From: Planctomycetota bacterium
GTDB lineage: Bacteria > Planctomycetota > MHYJ01 > WSZJ01
Assembly: GCA_009773755.1 (NCBI GenBank)
Contig: WSZJ01000004.1
Coordinates: forward strand, 1 to 43,779
Direction: 5' to 3'
Length of the DNA stretch: 43,779 nt
Part shown: piece by piece, positions 35,413 to 43,779 of the stretch
Layout of the letters: each line of letters begins with the position of its first letter
Position numbering within the stretch: the first letter of the stretch is position 1
Program-made: the position numbers and the translations under genes
The notes under the pieces: model-generated
What the model was told of the DNA's origin: nothing
Databases searched by the model: none
What the model saw: the letters and a program-made list of their open reading frames with translations, nothing else

Positions 35413-36753
35413 CTATGGAGCACGGCTTACATCGACGAACGGCACCCCCGCCTTCCCGCAAGCCTCGCGCAGCGCCGCTTCCTGCCGCTCCAGCTCAGCC
35501 GCGTCCGCCGTATTCCTCAGAAAATCGCAAGCGGTCTTCCACGCACGGCGGGCATCGGCGAAGCGGCGGCGCTCGACGAGGAGAAGCGCGAGGTCGCACT
35601 GGAACAGGCCTTCGGAGCGGCGATCGCCTGCCTGGCGAAGGAGGGCGAAGGCCTGCTCGAAGCCCCGCTCCGCCGCCTCCAGGCGGCCGGTGGCGTGGTA
35701 GAGCGAGGCGAGGTTTCCCAGCGCGACGCCTTCGAAGCGGCGCGCGCCGAACTCGCGGTGGATGGCCAGCGCCTGCTCGCACATGGGCTCCGCTTCGCGA
35801 TTCCGTCCGGACTTCATGTAGAGACTCGAGAGGTTGCTGAGCGTGAGCGCCTCGCTGCGCCGGTTGCCGGCTTCGCGGTGAAGCGCGAGAGCCTTCTCGT
35901 AGGCGCGTTCGGCCCGGTCCGGGCGGCCTGTCTTCATGAAGAGGAGCCCGAGGTTGCCGAGCGCGACGCCCTCGGTGCGGCGGTCGCCGAGAGCGCGATC
36001 GAACGCGAGGGCCTCTTCGAACGCCCGCTCGCTCTTCTCGAACCGGCCGGTCTCGTAGTAAAGGTAGGCCAGGTTGCCCCGCGCGAAGGCCTCGGCGCTC
36101 CGGTCGCCGGTTTCGCGGTCGATGGCGAGCGCCTGCTCCATCGCGCGCTCGGCCTGTGCCGCGCGGCCCGTACGGCGATACAGCTCCCCCAGGTTCGCCA
36201 GCGCAATCCCTTCGGAATCCCGGTCGCCGGTTTCGCAGCTCAGGGCGATCGCCGCTTCGTAGGCGCGCTCCGACTCTTCGAGACGCTCCCCTGTCTGGAA
36301 GATGTTCGCCAGATTGCTGAGCACGACGCCCTCGAGGCGCCGATGGCCGGAAGCGCGATGCACCGCGAGCGCGCGCTCGAACAGCGCTTCTGTGTCCTGT
36401 TGCCGGCCGAGGGTCCAGGTGACGAGCCATGAAGCGAGGGCGGACTCGTGCCGGTACTGTTGCTCTCCGTATTCCGCGGTGCGCCGCAGGTAGAGGCGAA
36501 GCGCGCGCCCTGCATTCCCGGCCACCCTGGCGTGCGCGGCGAGCTCCTCGGCGAACGGATCCGTCGCGTGCGCCGTGAACTCGCTCACGCCTGCCGCTTC
36601 AAGGGGCCGTTCCGAGGGCCGCCCGCCGCAAAGAGCTTCGATGAGCTCCAGCGCCAGCGCATGGAGCCTCGCGCGGTCGCCGGGGAGATGGAGCTGATAG
36701 GCGGCGTCGCGCAGGAGCGCGTGGCGAAACAAGTAAGCGACCTCGGCAGTCAT
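35413..36753 (-). CDS. TPR array protein 9 (first gene of the array)
   Basis: 446 residues from the ATG at 36753 ([20 protein letters not shown]); the frame is open to 36828 but the added residues are not family-like. The conserved block differs by one residue (QLHLPGDR). Helical region with LRLYLRRTAEYGEQQYRHES, seven repeats, and the cap REACGKAGVPFVD. As the promoter-proximal gene of the minus-strand array it is divergent from the secreted-protein gene at 36985; the 231 bp between them should contain both promoters, but I could not recognise convincing -35/-10 pairs. Confidence 0.8.
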   Translation of the reverse strand: MTAEVAYLFRHALLRDAAYQLHLPGDRARLHALALELIEALCGGRPSERPLEAAGVSEFTAHATDPFAEELAAHARVAGNAGRALRLYLRRTAEYGEQQYRHESALASWLVTWTLGRQQDTEALFERALAVHRASGHRRLEGVVLSNLANIFQTGERLEESERAYEAAIALSCETGDRDSEGIALANLGELYRRTGRAAQAERAMEQALAIDRETGDRSAEAFARGNLAYLYYETGRFEKSERAFEEALAFDRALGDRRTEGVALGNLGLLFMKTGRPDRAERAYEKALALHREAGNRRSEALTLSNLSSLYMKSGRNREAEPMCEQALAIHREFGARRFEGVALGNLASLYHATGRLEAAERGFEQAFALLRQAGDRRSEGLFQCDLALLLVERRRFADARRAWKTACDFLRNTADAAELERQEAALREACGKAGVPFVDVSRAP

Positions 36754-36984
36754 CGCGGGCACTCTACTCGCGAGGAATGACGAAACTGGGCGCTCATCAA
36801 AGATTGGCCCGGATTCCCGGACTGACACGGAGAAGAAAAGTCATTCGCCTCGCGCTTTCTGCCTGCGGCTCCAGGGATCCCGGATCTTCCTCTTCCACGT
36901 CCGCCTCGAAGCCGCCGGCAGGATCGGCGGAACTTCGGGAACCCGGTTGCGTCCAAGTAGCGAAACCCGTAACCGGAGATCTTC

Positions 36985-38025
36985 ATGCGCGCGTCCATCG
37001 TTCCTGCGGCCCTGCTCGTCGTGGCATTTTCGACGCTGAAACTTTCCGCCGCCGATCCCGCCGACGCGAAGGCGCTTCGCGGCACGCTCAAGGATGAAGC
37101 GGCGGACTCGCTTGGCGCCAACGGGGCGCGTGCGTTCCGAAGCGCGGCGGAATGGAACGCGTTCCTGGACCGGCTCGTGGCGCTCGGGTGGAAAAAACCC
37201 GCGGACGATCCCGCGGTCGTGAATGACTTCTCGAAAAACATGGTCGCCTGCGTCTTCCAGTACGGCGACGACTGGAACAAGTTCGCCGTGCGCAAGGCGG
37301 CGAGCGACGGAAAACAAGGAGATCTCGAAATCGGGCTTTCGTTCCCGATCCAGAAATCGGGACTGGAGCACGACCAGGAGTGGCACTTCATCTGCGTGCC
37401 GCTGCCGCAGGCGCCACGCCTGAAAGTCTCCGTCCTTGTCTATCACCCGGAAAATGGCGGCCCGTGCGCGACGCTCGAGACGGCCAACCTCGATTGGTCC
37501 GCAAACCTCGACGACGCGGCGGGCGACGTGATCAACGGCCTGCGCGGAGAAATCAGGCCGGCCGCGGCGACCGTCAAATCCGGCGACGACATCCTCCTCG
37601 ACTTCACCCTTCGATTCGAAGTCGCCTTCGTCGGCAAGGTCACTCACTTCGCCTCTCCCGCCTCTTCCGCCCTCGTCTGGGACGGAAAGTATTCCAACGG
37701 CTACCGCAACCACGGATTCCTCGTCACGACGCCCGACGGGAAAACCCATTTCCTCCGGCGTGCCGTCCAGGACGCATGGGACAAGAACGCGCCGCACCTC
37801 GTCGAGGTCACGCACGAAAAGCCCTACATCCTTCCGGAGTGGCGCGAAGGCGAGACGGCGAAGTCGCTGAAAAAACTGGGGCTCGACACGACGGCGCCCG
37901 GGATCTACCGGATCACCGGGGTCTACGCCGAGAGCAAGGATTCGTCCGATCACCCCGAGGCCGGCGGGCGGCAGGATTGGCGCGGGGAACTGTTCACGAA
38001 TACGGTGAAGGTGGAAGTGAGGTAG
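36985..38025 (+). CDS. Secreted protein of unknown function
   Basis: 346 residues. A Sec signal peptide is visible: MRASIVP, hydrophobic core AALLVVAFSTLKL, likely cleavage near SAA-DP. GGAG lies 6 nt before the ATG at 36985. The mature part starts with a helical region (ALRGTLKDEAADSLGANGAR, SAAEWNAFLDRLVALGW) and continues with a beta-rich domain containing KSGDDILLDFTLRFEVAF and a C-terminal strand GELFTNTVKVEV, suggesting an immunoglobulin-like or jelly-roll fold. I do not recognise the family. An antisense frame of 370 codons (36841-37953) covers most of it but has neither signal peptide nor motif. It is convergent with the SUMF1 kinase gene across the inverted repeat. Confidence 0.75.
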   Translation: MRASIVPAALLVVAFSTLKLSAADPADAKALRGTLKDEAADSLGANGARAFRSAAEWNAFLDRLVALGWKKPADDPAVVNDFSKNMVACVFQYGDDWNKFAVRKAASDGKQGDLEIGLSFPIQKSGLEHDQEWHFICVPLPQAPRLKVSVLVYHPENGGPCATLETANLDWSANLDDAAGDVINGLRGEIRPAAATVKSGDDILLDFTLRFEVAFVGKVTHFASPASSALVWDGKYSNGYRNHGFLVTTPDGKTHFLRRAVQDAWDKNAPHLVEVTHEKPYILPEWREGETAKSLKKLGLDTTAPGIYRITGVYAESKDSSDHPEAGGRQDWRGELFTNTVKVEVR

Positions 38026-38038
38026 TCGCCGCTTGGAG

Positions 38039-38172
38039 CGCAGGGGGTAGGGGGTAGTTGGTAGTAGGTAGGAACGGCTAGAGCTAAGGCCACTCGCCGC
38101 GCGGTCTAGTCCCTACTCACTACCCACTACCTACTACCCACTACCTGCTACCCACTACCTGCTACCCCCTGC
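38039..38172. repeat. Long imperfect inverted repeat of GGTAGTAGG-type units
   Basis: The left arm (38039-38072) contains GCAGGGGGTAG, then GGTAG/TAGTAGG units. The right arm (38107-38172) contains repeated CTACCCACTAC units and ends CTACCCCCTGC, the exact complement of the left arm start (11 bp: 38040-38050 with 38162-38172). The right arm is itself a short tandem repeat of 11-14 bp units. It lies between two convergent genes and could act as a bidirectional terminator; the last codon of the kinase gene falls inside the stem. Similar TAGTAGGTAG repeats are known from other genomes as dispersed elements (recalled, not searched). Confidence 0.75.
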
Positions 38173-40933
38173 TCTTGCCGCGGGTCTCCGACCTCACCGG
38201 TATCACCAGCCGGAAGCCGACATGGTCCGCAACGCTTCGCACGCTCAGCCCCGCCCTGGAACAGGCGCGCGCATAAACTCCCGTGTCCGTGAAGTCCCCT
38301 CCGCGCACGGCGCGCTCGCCCGGGGATTCTGGCCCCGGGTCGTTCAGACAGTGGTCCCCCGCGTTGCCGGCGAGGCCGCGCACGCCGTACGGGGACTCGT
38401 CCCCGGGGAAATCCTTCACCGGGACGAGGTGCGCCGCTTCCGCCAGGCTCCTGGAAGCGTTGCACCAGCGCTCGTCGAACTGCGGGCCCCATGGAAAATG
38501 CCGCCGGTCGGGGCCCCGCGCCGCCTTTTCCCATTCGAGCTCGTGCGGGAGGAAGCACGCGAGGTGCTCGACCTTCCGGCGCCACGCCGCGTAGGCCATC
38601 GCGTCGTCCCACGCGATCCCGACGACGGGCCAGTCAGCGTGCCAGTCCGCCGCCGCGTTCTGCGGCCGGCGCGCGCGCGCCCGCGTGTCGCGCGAAGCGT
38701 GGCGGAGCCATTCTGCCGTCGGGACCGCAAAGGCCGGCCCGGGCCAGCAGGCGGCGCCTGTCGGCGCGAGCCGCGGCACACGGCGCGCCGCTTCACGCGC
38801 GTCGATGTCGTTCAGGAACTCGGCGTACTCGCGGCAGGTCACGGGGTGGCGCTGGATGAGAAAATCCGGGACGACGCGCGACTCGGACGGAAGCGAGAAC
38901 GGATTTTTCGAGTCCCCCTGGAAGACGAACGCGCCGCCTGAAACCGGGAGGAAGCCCTCGGGCATTTCGCCGGGGCGGAACAGCGTGACGTCCTGGATCC
39001 ACGACCCGCAGCGCGGGATCGTCACGGGGCAGCGAAGCGGTTCGAAGCCGTCGGCCTCGACGATGAGGAGCCACGAGCCCATCGGGAGCGCGACGTGCTC
39101 GAGCGGCGTGACGCCGAGATAGGCGCCGGCGCCCTCGGGCCGGCTCGCGGAGTCGAGCGCGTAAAGTTCGTGCACCGGCGCGCCGCGCATTTTCTTCGGC
39201 CGCGCGGCCGGTTCGACCTCGTTGCGCGACGGCGTCGCCGGGATCAGGCGGCGATTCTGCTCTTCGAATTTCCACGCCCACACGCGCGCGCCCGCGACCG
39301 GCGACGGACGGCACGACGAGGCGTGCCAGCGCAGAAATATTCCCGTGGCGGGCTCGATAGACGGGACACCCTCGGCCTGCGCGCGGCCGTCGAGCGCGCG
39401 GCCCGTCGCGACGTTGTAGCCGAAGCGCCGGAATTCGCCGGACTGGACGGGGCGGCCCTCGAGAAGGCAGGGGCAGGCGTACGCGGCCGCGCGCACGTGC
39501 AGGAACCCGTCCCCCTTCAGCATCCGGTTGAACGCGCCGTCGTTGAACTGCTCCACCGCGCGCCGGTGCACCTCGATCCCGCGCCGGTCCTCCCCTTCTT
39601 CCGCTTCCAGAAATTTCCGCCAGTGGATCTCGGCCATCAGGCGGCGCGCCCCCGCGTGCGTCCGGTCGTGGTTCAGCGCGCCGATCAGCTCGCCGACGGC
39701 GTCGGCGAACGCGCGCGACTCCTGGCGGACGAGCTCCTCGAGCCGGTCCTGCGCCCGGTAGAACGACGCCTTGTCGCCGCGCGGCTCCAACCGCCGCTCG
39801 TCGTGCTTCAGGCTCCGGAACGCCGCCCCCGCCCGCCGCTGCAGCCGCTCCTGCTCGTCCATGTGCCGCCGCGCGCGCGCCACCGCTTCCTCCGCGAGCC
39901 GCCGGTTCCGCTCGCGCTCCTTCACGCCTTCGAGGTAGAGCTGGATGTCGTCATGAAGCTCCTTCGCGTCGGCGTAGCGGTCTTCCTTCTTCAGCGAAAG
40001 CGCCTTGAGGCAGATCGCGTCGAGCTCGGGCGGGAGCGGCGGCGCCTTGGGGTGCGATTCGCGCAGGCGCTGCGACGGCGGGACGCGCGTGCCGGAAGCG
40101 ACGTTTTTCAGCACCTCGAGCAGGCTCAGTCCTTCGACCGGGGGCACGAAAGTGAGAATCTCGTAGAGGATCGCGCCGAGCGAGTACAGGTCGCTCTTTT
40201 CGTCGAGGTCCGCGATCCTCCCCTCGGCCTGCTCCGGCGCCATGTACGCCGGCGTCCCGACGAGCGCTCCGTCGACCGTGACGCACGAAGAACCGTCCAT
40301 CGGGAGCACGACAGTCTCCGCCGACTCGCCTCCCGTCCATCCCGCGACGGGCTGCGCCGGCATCGGCTTGACTTCCGGCGCGTTCGTCTCCTTCGCGAGC
40401 CCCCAGTCGACGATCAGAACTTCGCCGAAGTCCCCGATCATCACGTTCGCCGGCTTCAGGTCGCGGTGAATCACCCCCTGCGCGTGCGCGAACGCCACCC
40501 CCTGGCAGATGTCCTGGAAAACTCCCAGCAGCCGGTGCCGCGTCCATCCCGGGGCCCGCTCCTCCGCGATCTCCCTCAGCAGTTTCCCCAGGTCGCGCCC
40601 CTGGATCCGCTTCATCGAAAGCACCAGCCGGCTCTCCACCGCCGCGAATTCGTGCACCGGCACGATGTTCGGATGCTCGAGGCGCGCCGTGAGCTGCGCT
40701 TCTCTCATGAAGCGCTCCGCGAGATCCAGCGGCAGGTCGTCGCGCAATAGCTTCAGCGCGACCGTGCGGTTGAGATCCTTCTCCTGCGCTTCGACGATGC
40801 GCCCCAGCCCGCCGCGGCCGAGCTCGCGGCCGAGCGTGTAGCGTTCACCGGCGTCATGGGGGTTCAAGCGATCAGGATCCTGTTTTTCGCGACGGACTGG
40901 AGTGCAGCCTGCTCCTGTGGAAATTCCACGCAT
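38162..40933 (-). CDS. Ser/Thr protein kinase fused to SUMF1 (FGE-sulfatase) domain
   Basis: 923 residues. Kinase domain at about 32-330: Gly loop GRGGLG (39-44), catalytic Lys61 (VALKLL), HRDLKPAN at 156-163, DWG at 176-178 in place of DFG, and the activation-segment end GTPAYMAPEQ. A basic, helical linker follows (about 330-450: KERERNRRLAEEAVARARRH), then a mixed region, then a SUMF1/formylglycine-generating-enzyme-like domain (about 655-915): LPVSGGAFVFQGD, HPVTCREYAEFLND, WPVVGIAWDDAMAYAAWRRK, LPHELEWEKAARG, VRGGDF and HVGFRLV. In kinases this domain usually acts as a binding module rather than an oxidase. No TM helix was seen, so cytoplasmic. Divergent from the kinase at 41025. Confidence 0.9.
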   Translation of the reverse strand: MRGISTGAGCTPVRREKQDPDRLNPHDAGERYTLGRELGRGGLGRIVEAQEKDLNRTVALKLLRDDLPLDLAERFMREAQLTARLEHPNIVPVHEFAAVESRLVLSMKRIQGRDLGKLLREIAEERAPGWTRHRLLGVFQDICQGVAFAHAQGVIHRDLKPANVMIGDFGEVLIVDWGLAKETNAPEVKPMPAQPVAGWTGGESAETVVLPMDGSSCVTVDGALVGTPAYMAPEQAEGRIADLDEKSDLYSLGAILYEILTFVPPVEGLSLLEVLKNVASGTRVPPSQRLRESHPKAPPLPPELDAICLKALSLKKEDRYADAKELHDDIQLYLEGVKERERNRRLAEEAVARARRHMDEQERLQRRAGAAFRSLKHDERRLEPRGDKASFYRAQDRLEELVRQESRAFADAVGELIGALNHDRTHAGARRLMAEIHWRKFLEAEEGEDRRGIEVHRRAVEQFNDGAFNRMLKGDGFLHVRAAAYACPCLLEGRPVQSGEFRRFGYNVATGRALDGRAQAEGVPSIEPATGIFLRWHASSCRPSPVAGARVWAWKFEEQNRRLIPATPSRNEVEPAARPKKMRGAPVHELYALDSASRPEGAGAYLGVTPLEHVALPMGSWLLIVEADGFEPLRCPVTIPRCGSWIQDVTLFRPGEMPEGFLPVSGGAFVFQGDSKNPFSLPSESRVVPDFLIQRHPVTCREYAEFLNDIDAREAARRVPRLAPTGAACWPGPAFAVPTAEWLRHASRDTRARARRPQNAAADWHADWPVVGIAWDDAMAYAAWRRKVEHLACFLPHELEWEKAARGPDRRHFPWGPQFDERWCNASRSLAEAAHLVPVKDFPGDESPYGVRGLAGNAGDHCLNDPGPESPGERAVRGGDFTDTGVYARACSRAGLSVRSVADHVGFRLVIPVRSETRGKSRG

Positions 40934-41024
40934 TGCGGAGTTTTTGTTTTCTCCGCCCGCGCTTCAGTAGATTCCCCGGTTTTTCAGGGATTGCTTCCTT
41001 TCCCGGGCAGACTAGGATACCCGC

Positions 41025-43779
41025 GTGGACACGGGGGGACGAATCTGCAAGCGCTGCGGAAAGCCGGTGGAGCCACCGACATCGGGGCTGTTCTGCACAG
41101 AATGCCGCGCCGCCGCTTCGACGATCAAGCCGCCTCCGCGCGCGGCGGTCCCTCCTGAAATCCCGGTGACGAGCTCTACGGGCGCAGGGGTGGCGCTGCC
41201 GTCGCTCGTCCCGTCGGTCCGGAAACCGTCCGTGGCGCCCGGCGTCGCGGCGGCCCGGGTCGACGCGCCGACCGAGACATCGCTACGGACGCGGGCAAGA
41301 GAAGAAACCGCTCCTCCTTCCTCCGAGACGCCCGTGTCCGTCGAGGGGTCGCCCCGCCCCGCATCCGTCCAACCCGCGGCGATGAAGGACCTCCTGCCGC
41401 AGACCATCGCCGGACACGAAATCACCGGGATCCTCGGAAGCGGCGGCATGGGAAAGGTCTTCCTTGCGAAGGAACCCGTGCTCGGTCGCGAGGTCGCGCT
41501 GAAAGTTCTCAAGCCGAAGGACGCGCGCGAGCTGCTGCTCATGCACCGGCTCCTCGACGAAGCCGTCGTGACCGGCCGGCTGGGCCACCCCGGAATCGTC
41601 CCGATCTACCAGGTCGGCAAGGACCCGGAATTCGGGCTGTGGTACACGATGAAAGTCGTCGAGGGGAAGTCGCTCGACGACATCCTCAACGACCTGCGCG
41701 AGGAACTCCCCGCCGCCGTCGAGCGATACACGCTTCCCGCGCTCCTCGACATCTTCAAGCGCACCTGCGAAGCCGTCGCATTCGCTCACCACCACGGCGT
41801 GGTGCACCGCGACCTGAAGCCGGCCAACATCATGATCGGCGAGTTTGGCGAAGTCGTCCTCATGGACTGGGGCCTCGCCCGCATGCCCGACGAAAACGCC
41901 GAGCACGAAATGCTCGCGCCCGCCAGCGCCATGCTCCTCGCGAACGAGGCGGGCGTCGATTCGCAGAAGCGGACCTCCGTCCGGACGATCAAGGGAACCC
42001 CCGGCTACATGTCCCCCGAGCAGGCGAGAGCCGACCCCGCGGGCCCGCCGAGCGACGTCTACGCCCTCGGCGCGATCCTCTACCAGATCCTGACGAAGCG
42101 TCTCCCCGTCGACGGAAGAGGCGTCCAGGAGCTTCTCGCAAAAACCGTCGCGGGACAGATCGTGCCTCCGGAGAAGCGCGCCGGGGTCCGCGGGCTGCCG
42201 AAGTCTCTCTGCCAGATGGCGATGAAAGCCCTCAGCCTCGACCCCGCCGCGCGATTCCCCACCGCCCGGGATTTCGCGCGCGAAGTCGAGGCGTTCCTCG
42301 ACGGTCGTGTCCCGTGGCAGATCCGCGAAGAAGGCTGGCAGTCGACGGGAGGCGCGTGGGACACGCAGGAAGGCCGTCTGCGCAGCGGCCCCGGCGTGAA
42401 ATCCAGGGCATTCCACCGCGGGCGACTCGGCGGCGACGTGCGCTTCCACGCCACGATCGTCCCTTCCAGGGACCGGAGCTCGCTCGACACCGGCATCGGG
42501 CTCGCCATCCCGTCGCTCTCCTCCCCCGAGGGATACCTCTTCCGCCTCGTCACCGGCGAACGCGCCCGCGTCGAATTCCTGCGCAACGGCGCGCTCGTCG
42601 CGCGGCGCCTCGACATCCCCCTCGACGCGGGCATTGAACATCGCGTCGAGATCGAGCGCGAAGGACCGCGGCTCCGCCTCCTCGTCGACGGCCAGCTCGC
42701 GCTCGAACACCGGGAAGTCTTCCCGATGCGCGGCGACCGCCTCGCCGTCTCCACCGAATCATCCGGCGTCTCGCTCGCCGCCGTCACCGTCGAGTCCCAC
42801 GGTCCGCCCCTTCAGCTCGATTTCCTCGCGCTCCCCGACAAAGTTCTCTCGATGGGGCAACTCAAGGAAGCCCGGCTGCTCTATCGCGACATGGCGGAAG
42901 CGCACGCCGACCGCAGCGAGGGAGTCATCGCGCGCTTCAAGGCGGCTCAGTGCTCGATCGAGATCGGGGAATTGCCGGAGGCGCAGGCGGACCTGAAGCT
43001 GCTCGAGGGAAGCGGATACGAGGCGCTCGGCGTGCTGGGGCAGGCGAAGATCCGGCAGAAGGAGGGGAAGGGGAAGGAGATGTGGGCGGTGCTGCTGCAG
43101 GGGCTTGAAAAATACCGCGGCGACCCTGCGCGACTCGAGCTGCGCGCGATGGCGAACGGAATTCTCGAGCAGGCGGAGTGCGAGTCGCCGGCGGCCGCGC
43201 GCGACCTCTACATGCAGATGCTGACCGTCCCCGGACTCATGCCGCAGGAGACTGCGCAGGTGTGCGCCGATTTCCTGCGAATGTCCGCGGCGGCCGGGCC
43301 CGACAAGGTGCGGCAGGAAGCGCTGGCGCTGCTCGACGCGCACAAGCAGCGCATCGAACTGCGGATGGAGTGCCACGCCGCGCTCGCCCGCCTGGAACTG
43401 CCGAAGGAATCAGCCCCGGCCGCGCGCGGGCATCTGGAGAAAACGCTCGGGCTCTCCGAGGGGCTCAACGACGACGATCGCGTGCGGCTCGTCCTCTGGC
43501 TCACCGAGTCGCTTCTCGGCGGCACGAACATCGGCGAAGCGGAGGCCCTGCTCGCGTCCGTCGCCGCTTCGATGGACCCGCTTGGCCACGGCGGGATGCG
43601 GGTCCGCCACTGGCGCGCGCTTCTGTCGTGCGCGCAGGGAAAGTGGTCCGACGCGCAGAAGCTGCTCGGCGCCGACACGGCCCGGATCGCGACGGCTCAG
43701 CATTTCCTGGGCGCTCTCCTGTCGGCGCTCGCCGCGGGAGCCACGACGTCCATTTCGAAATCGCTCGCGACGCTGAGCG
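41025..43779 (+). CDS. Ser/Thr protein kinase with zinc ribbon, LamG-like and TPR regions (3' end outside window)
   Basis: GTG start at 41025 with AGGA (41014-41017) 7 nt upstream; an in-frame TAG at 41013 excludes earlier starts, and a later ATG at 41382 would lose the zinc ribbon. 918 codons are present and the frame is still open at the edge. Order: zinc ribbon CKRC...CTEC (about residues 8-27), Ala/Pro/Ser-rich linker (to ~120), kinase domain from ~127 with GSGGMG, VALKVL, HRDLKPAN at 261-268, DWG at 281-283 and GTPGYMSPEQ, then a beta-rich LamG/DUF1080-like domain (about 430-590), then TPR-like helices (LKEARLLYRDMAEAHADRSE onward). No TM helix seen. Likely cytoplasmic signalling; substrate unknown. 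Confidence 0.85.
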   Translation, partial: MDTGGRICKRCGKPVEPPTSGLFCTECRAAASTIKPPPRAAVPPEIPVTSSTGAGVALPSLVPSVRKPSVAPGVAAARVDAPTETSLRTRAREETAPPSSETPVSVEGSPRPASVQPAAMKDLLPQTIAGHEITGILGSGGMGKVFLAKEPVLGREVALKVLKPKDARELLLMHRLLDEAVVTGRLGHPGIVPIYQVGKDPEFGLWYTMKVVEGKSLDDILNDLREELPAAVERYTLPALLDIFKRTCEAVAFAHHHGVVHRDLKPANIMIGEFGEVVLMDWGLARMPDENAEHEMLAPASAMLLANEAGVDSQKRTSVRTIKGTPGYMSPEQARADPAGPPSDVYALGAILYQILTKRLPVDGRGVQELLAKTVAGQIVPPEKRAGVRGLPKSLCQMAMKALSLDPAARFPTARDFAREVEAFLDGRVPWQIREEGWQSTGGAWDTQEGRLRSGPGVKSRAFHRGRLGGDVRFHATIVPSRDRSSLDTGIGLAIPSLSSPEGYLFRLVTGERARVEFLRNGALVARRLDIPLDAGIEHRVEIEREGPRLRLLVDGQLALEHREVFPMRGDRLAVSTESSGVSLAAVTVESHGPPLQLDFLALPDKVLSMGQLKEARLLYRDMAEAHADRSEGVIARFKAAQCSIEIGELPEAQADLKLLEGSGYEALGVLGQAKIRQKEGKGKEMWAVLLQGLEKYRGDPARLELRAMANGILEQAECESPAAARDLYMQMLTVPGLMPQETAQVCADFLRMSAAAGPDKVRQEALALLDAHKQRIELRMECHAALARLELPKESAPAARGHLEKTLGLSEGLNDDDRVRLVLWLTESLLGGTNIGEAEALLASVAASMDPLGHGGMRVRHWRALLSCAQGKWSDAQKLLGADTARIATAQHFLGALLSALAAGATTSISKSLATLS

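Noticed and set aside
19493..36753. Regular 120-bp periodicity, considered as a CRISPR-like or satellite array
   Set aside because: The period equals the 40-residue TPR-like repeat, units diverge and stay in frame, and there are no unique spacers.
36841..37953. Minus-strand 370-codon frame opposite the secreted protein
   Set aside because: No signal peptide, motif or ribosome site; the plus-strand gene has a clear Sec signal and GGAG site.
41283..42710. Minus-strand 475-codon frame opposite the second kinase
   Set aside because: Antisense to the kinase motifs HRDLKPAN and DWG on the plus strand.

Overview
The window reads as a high-GC bacterial chromosome segment, probably from Planctomycetota or a similar signalling-rich lineage. 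The basis is inference from gene content: Hanks-type kinases with a DWG (not DFG) magnesium motif, one fused to a formylglycine-generating-enzyme-like (SUMF1) domain, many tetratricopeptide (TPR) proteins, and an NADP-type isocitrate dehydrogenase. No rRNA, tRNA or CRISPR array was seen.

Layout. (1) 1-1024: the 3' part of an O-methyltransferase gene in high-GC host-like sequence. (2) About 1.03-18.05 kb: an accessory island with visibly lower GC. Its left part (1.6-5.6 kb) holds a three-gene plus-strand operon (a D-2-hydroxyacid-dehydrogenase-like protein with two catalytic residues replaced, a FAD amine-oxidase-like protein, a two-TM membrane protein) facing a heme-oxygenase-like protein. 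Degenerate gene fragments lie on both sides of this part. Its right part (6.2-18.0 kb, minus strand) is a Druantia type I anti-phage locus with all five expected genes in the order C-D-E-A-B, followed by a 54-codon open frame with a perfect AGGAGG. (3) 18.1-19.4 kb: icd, back in high-GC sequence. (4) 19.5-36.75 kb: an array of nine paralogous TPR genes on the minus strand. Each starts with the block [19 protein letters not shown], which in STAND/AAA_16 regulators follows the ATPase domain, but no ATPase domain is present. The array is interleaved with two copies of a 101-aa protein, a hicBA toxin-antitoxin pair whose hicA is cut by array DNA, a truncated array-gene 5' end and a lipoprotein with an HExxH metalloprotease motif. 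(5) 36.98-38.03 kb: a secreted protein, then a GGTAGTAGG-type inverted repeat between convergent genes. (6) 38.16-43.78 kb: two divergent Ser/Thr protein kinase genes; the second runs off the right edge.

How they may work together (inference). The Druantia genes form one translationally coupled defence operon. The TPR genes overlap by 4-8 bp in several places and look co-transcribed. They resemble detached sensor halves of STAND ATPases, and the 101-aa protein resembles the preamble of planctomycete-type kinases (P-S-x-x-x-F...HPE), so the array may supply interchangeable partners for kinases or ATPases encoded elsewhere, possibly including the two at the right end. Small fragments of the conserved 5' block in and next to other genes suggest the array grows and shrinks by recombination at that block.
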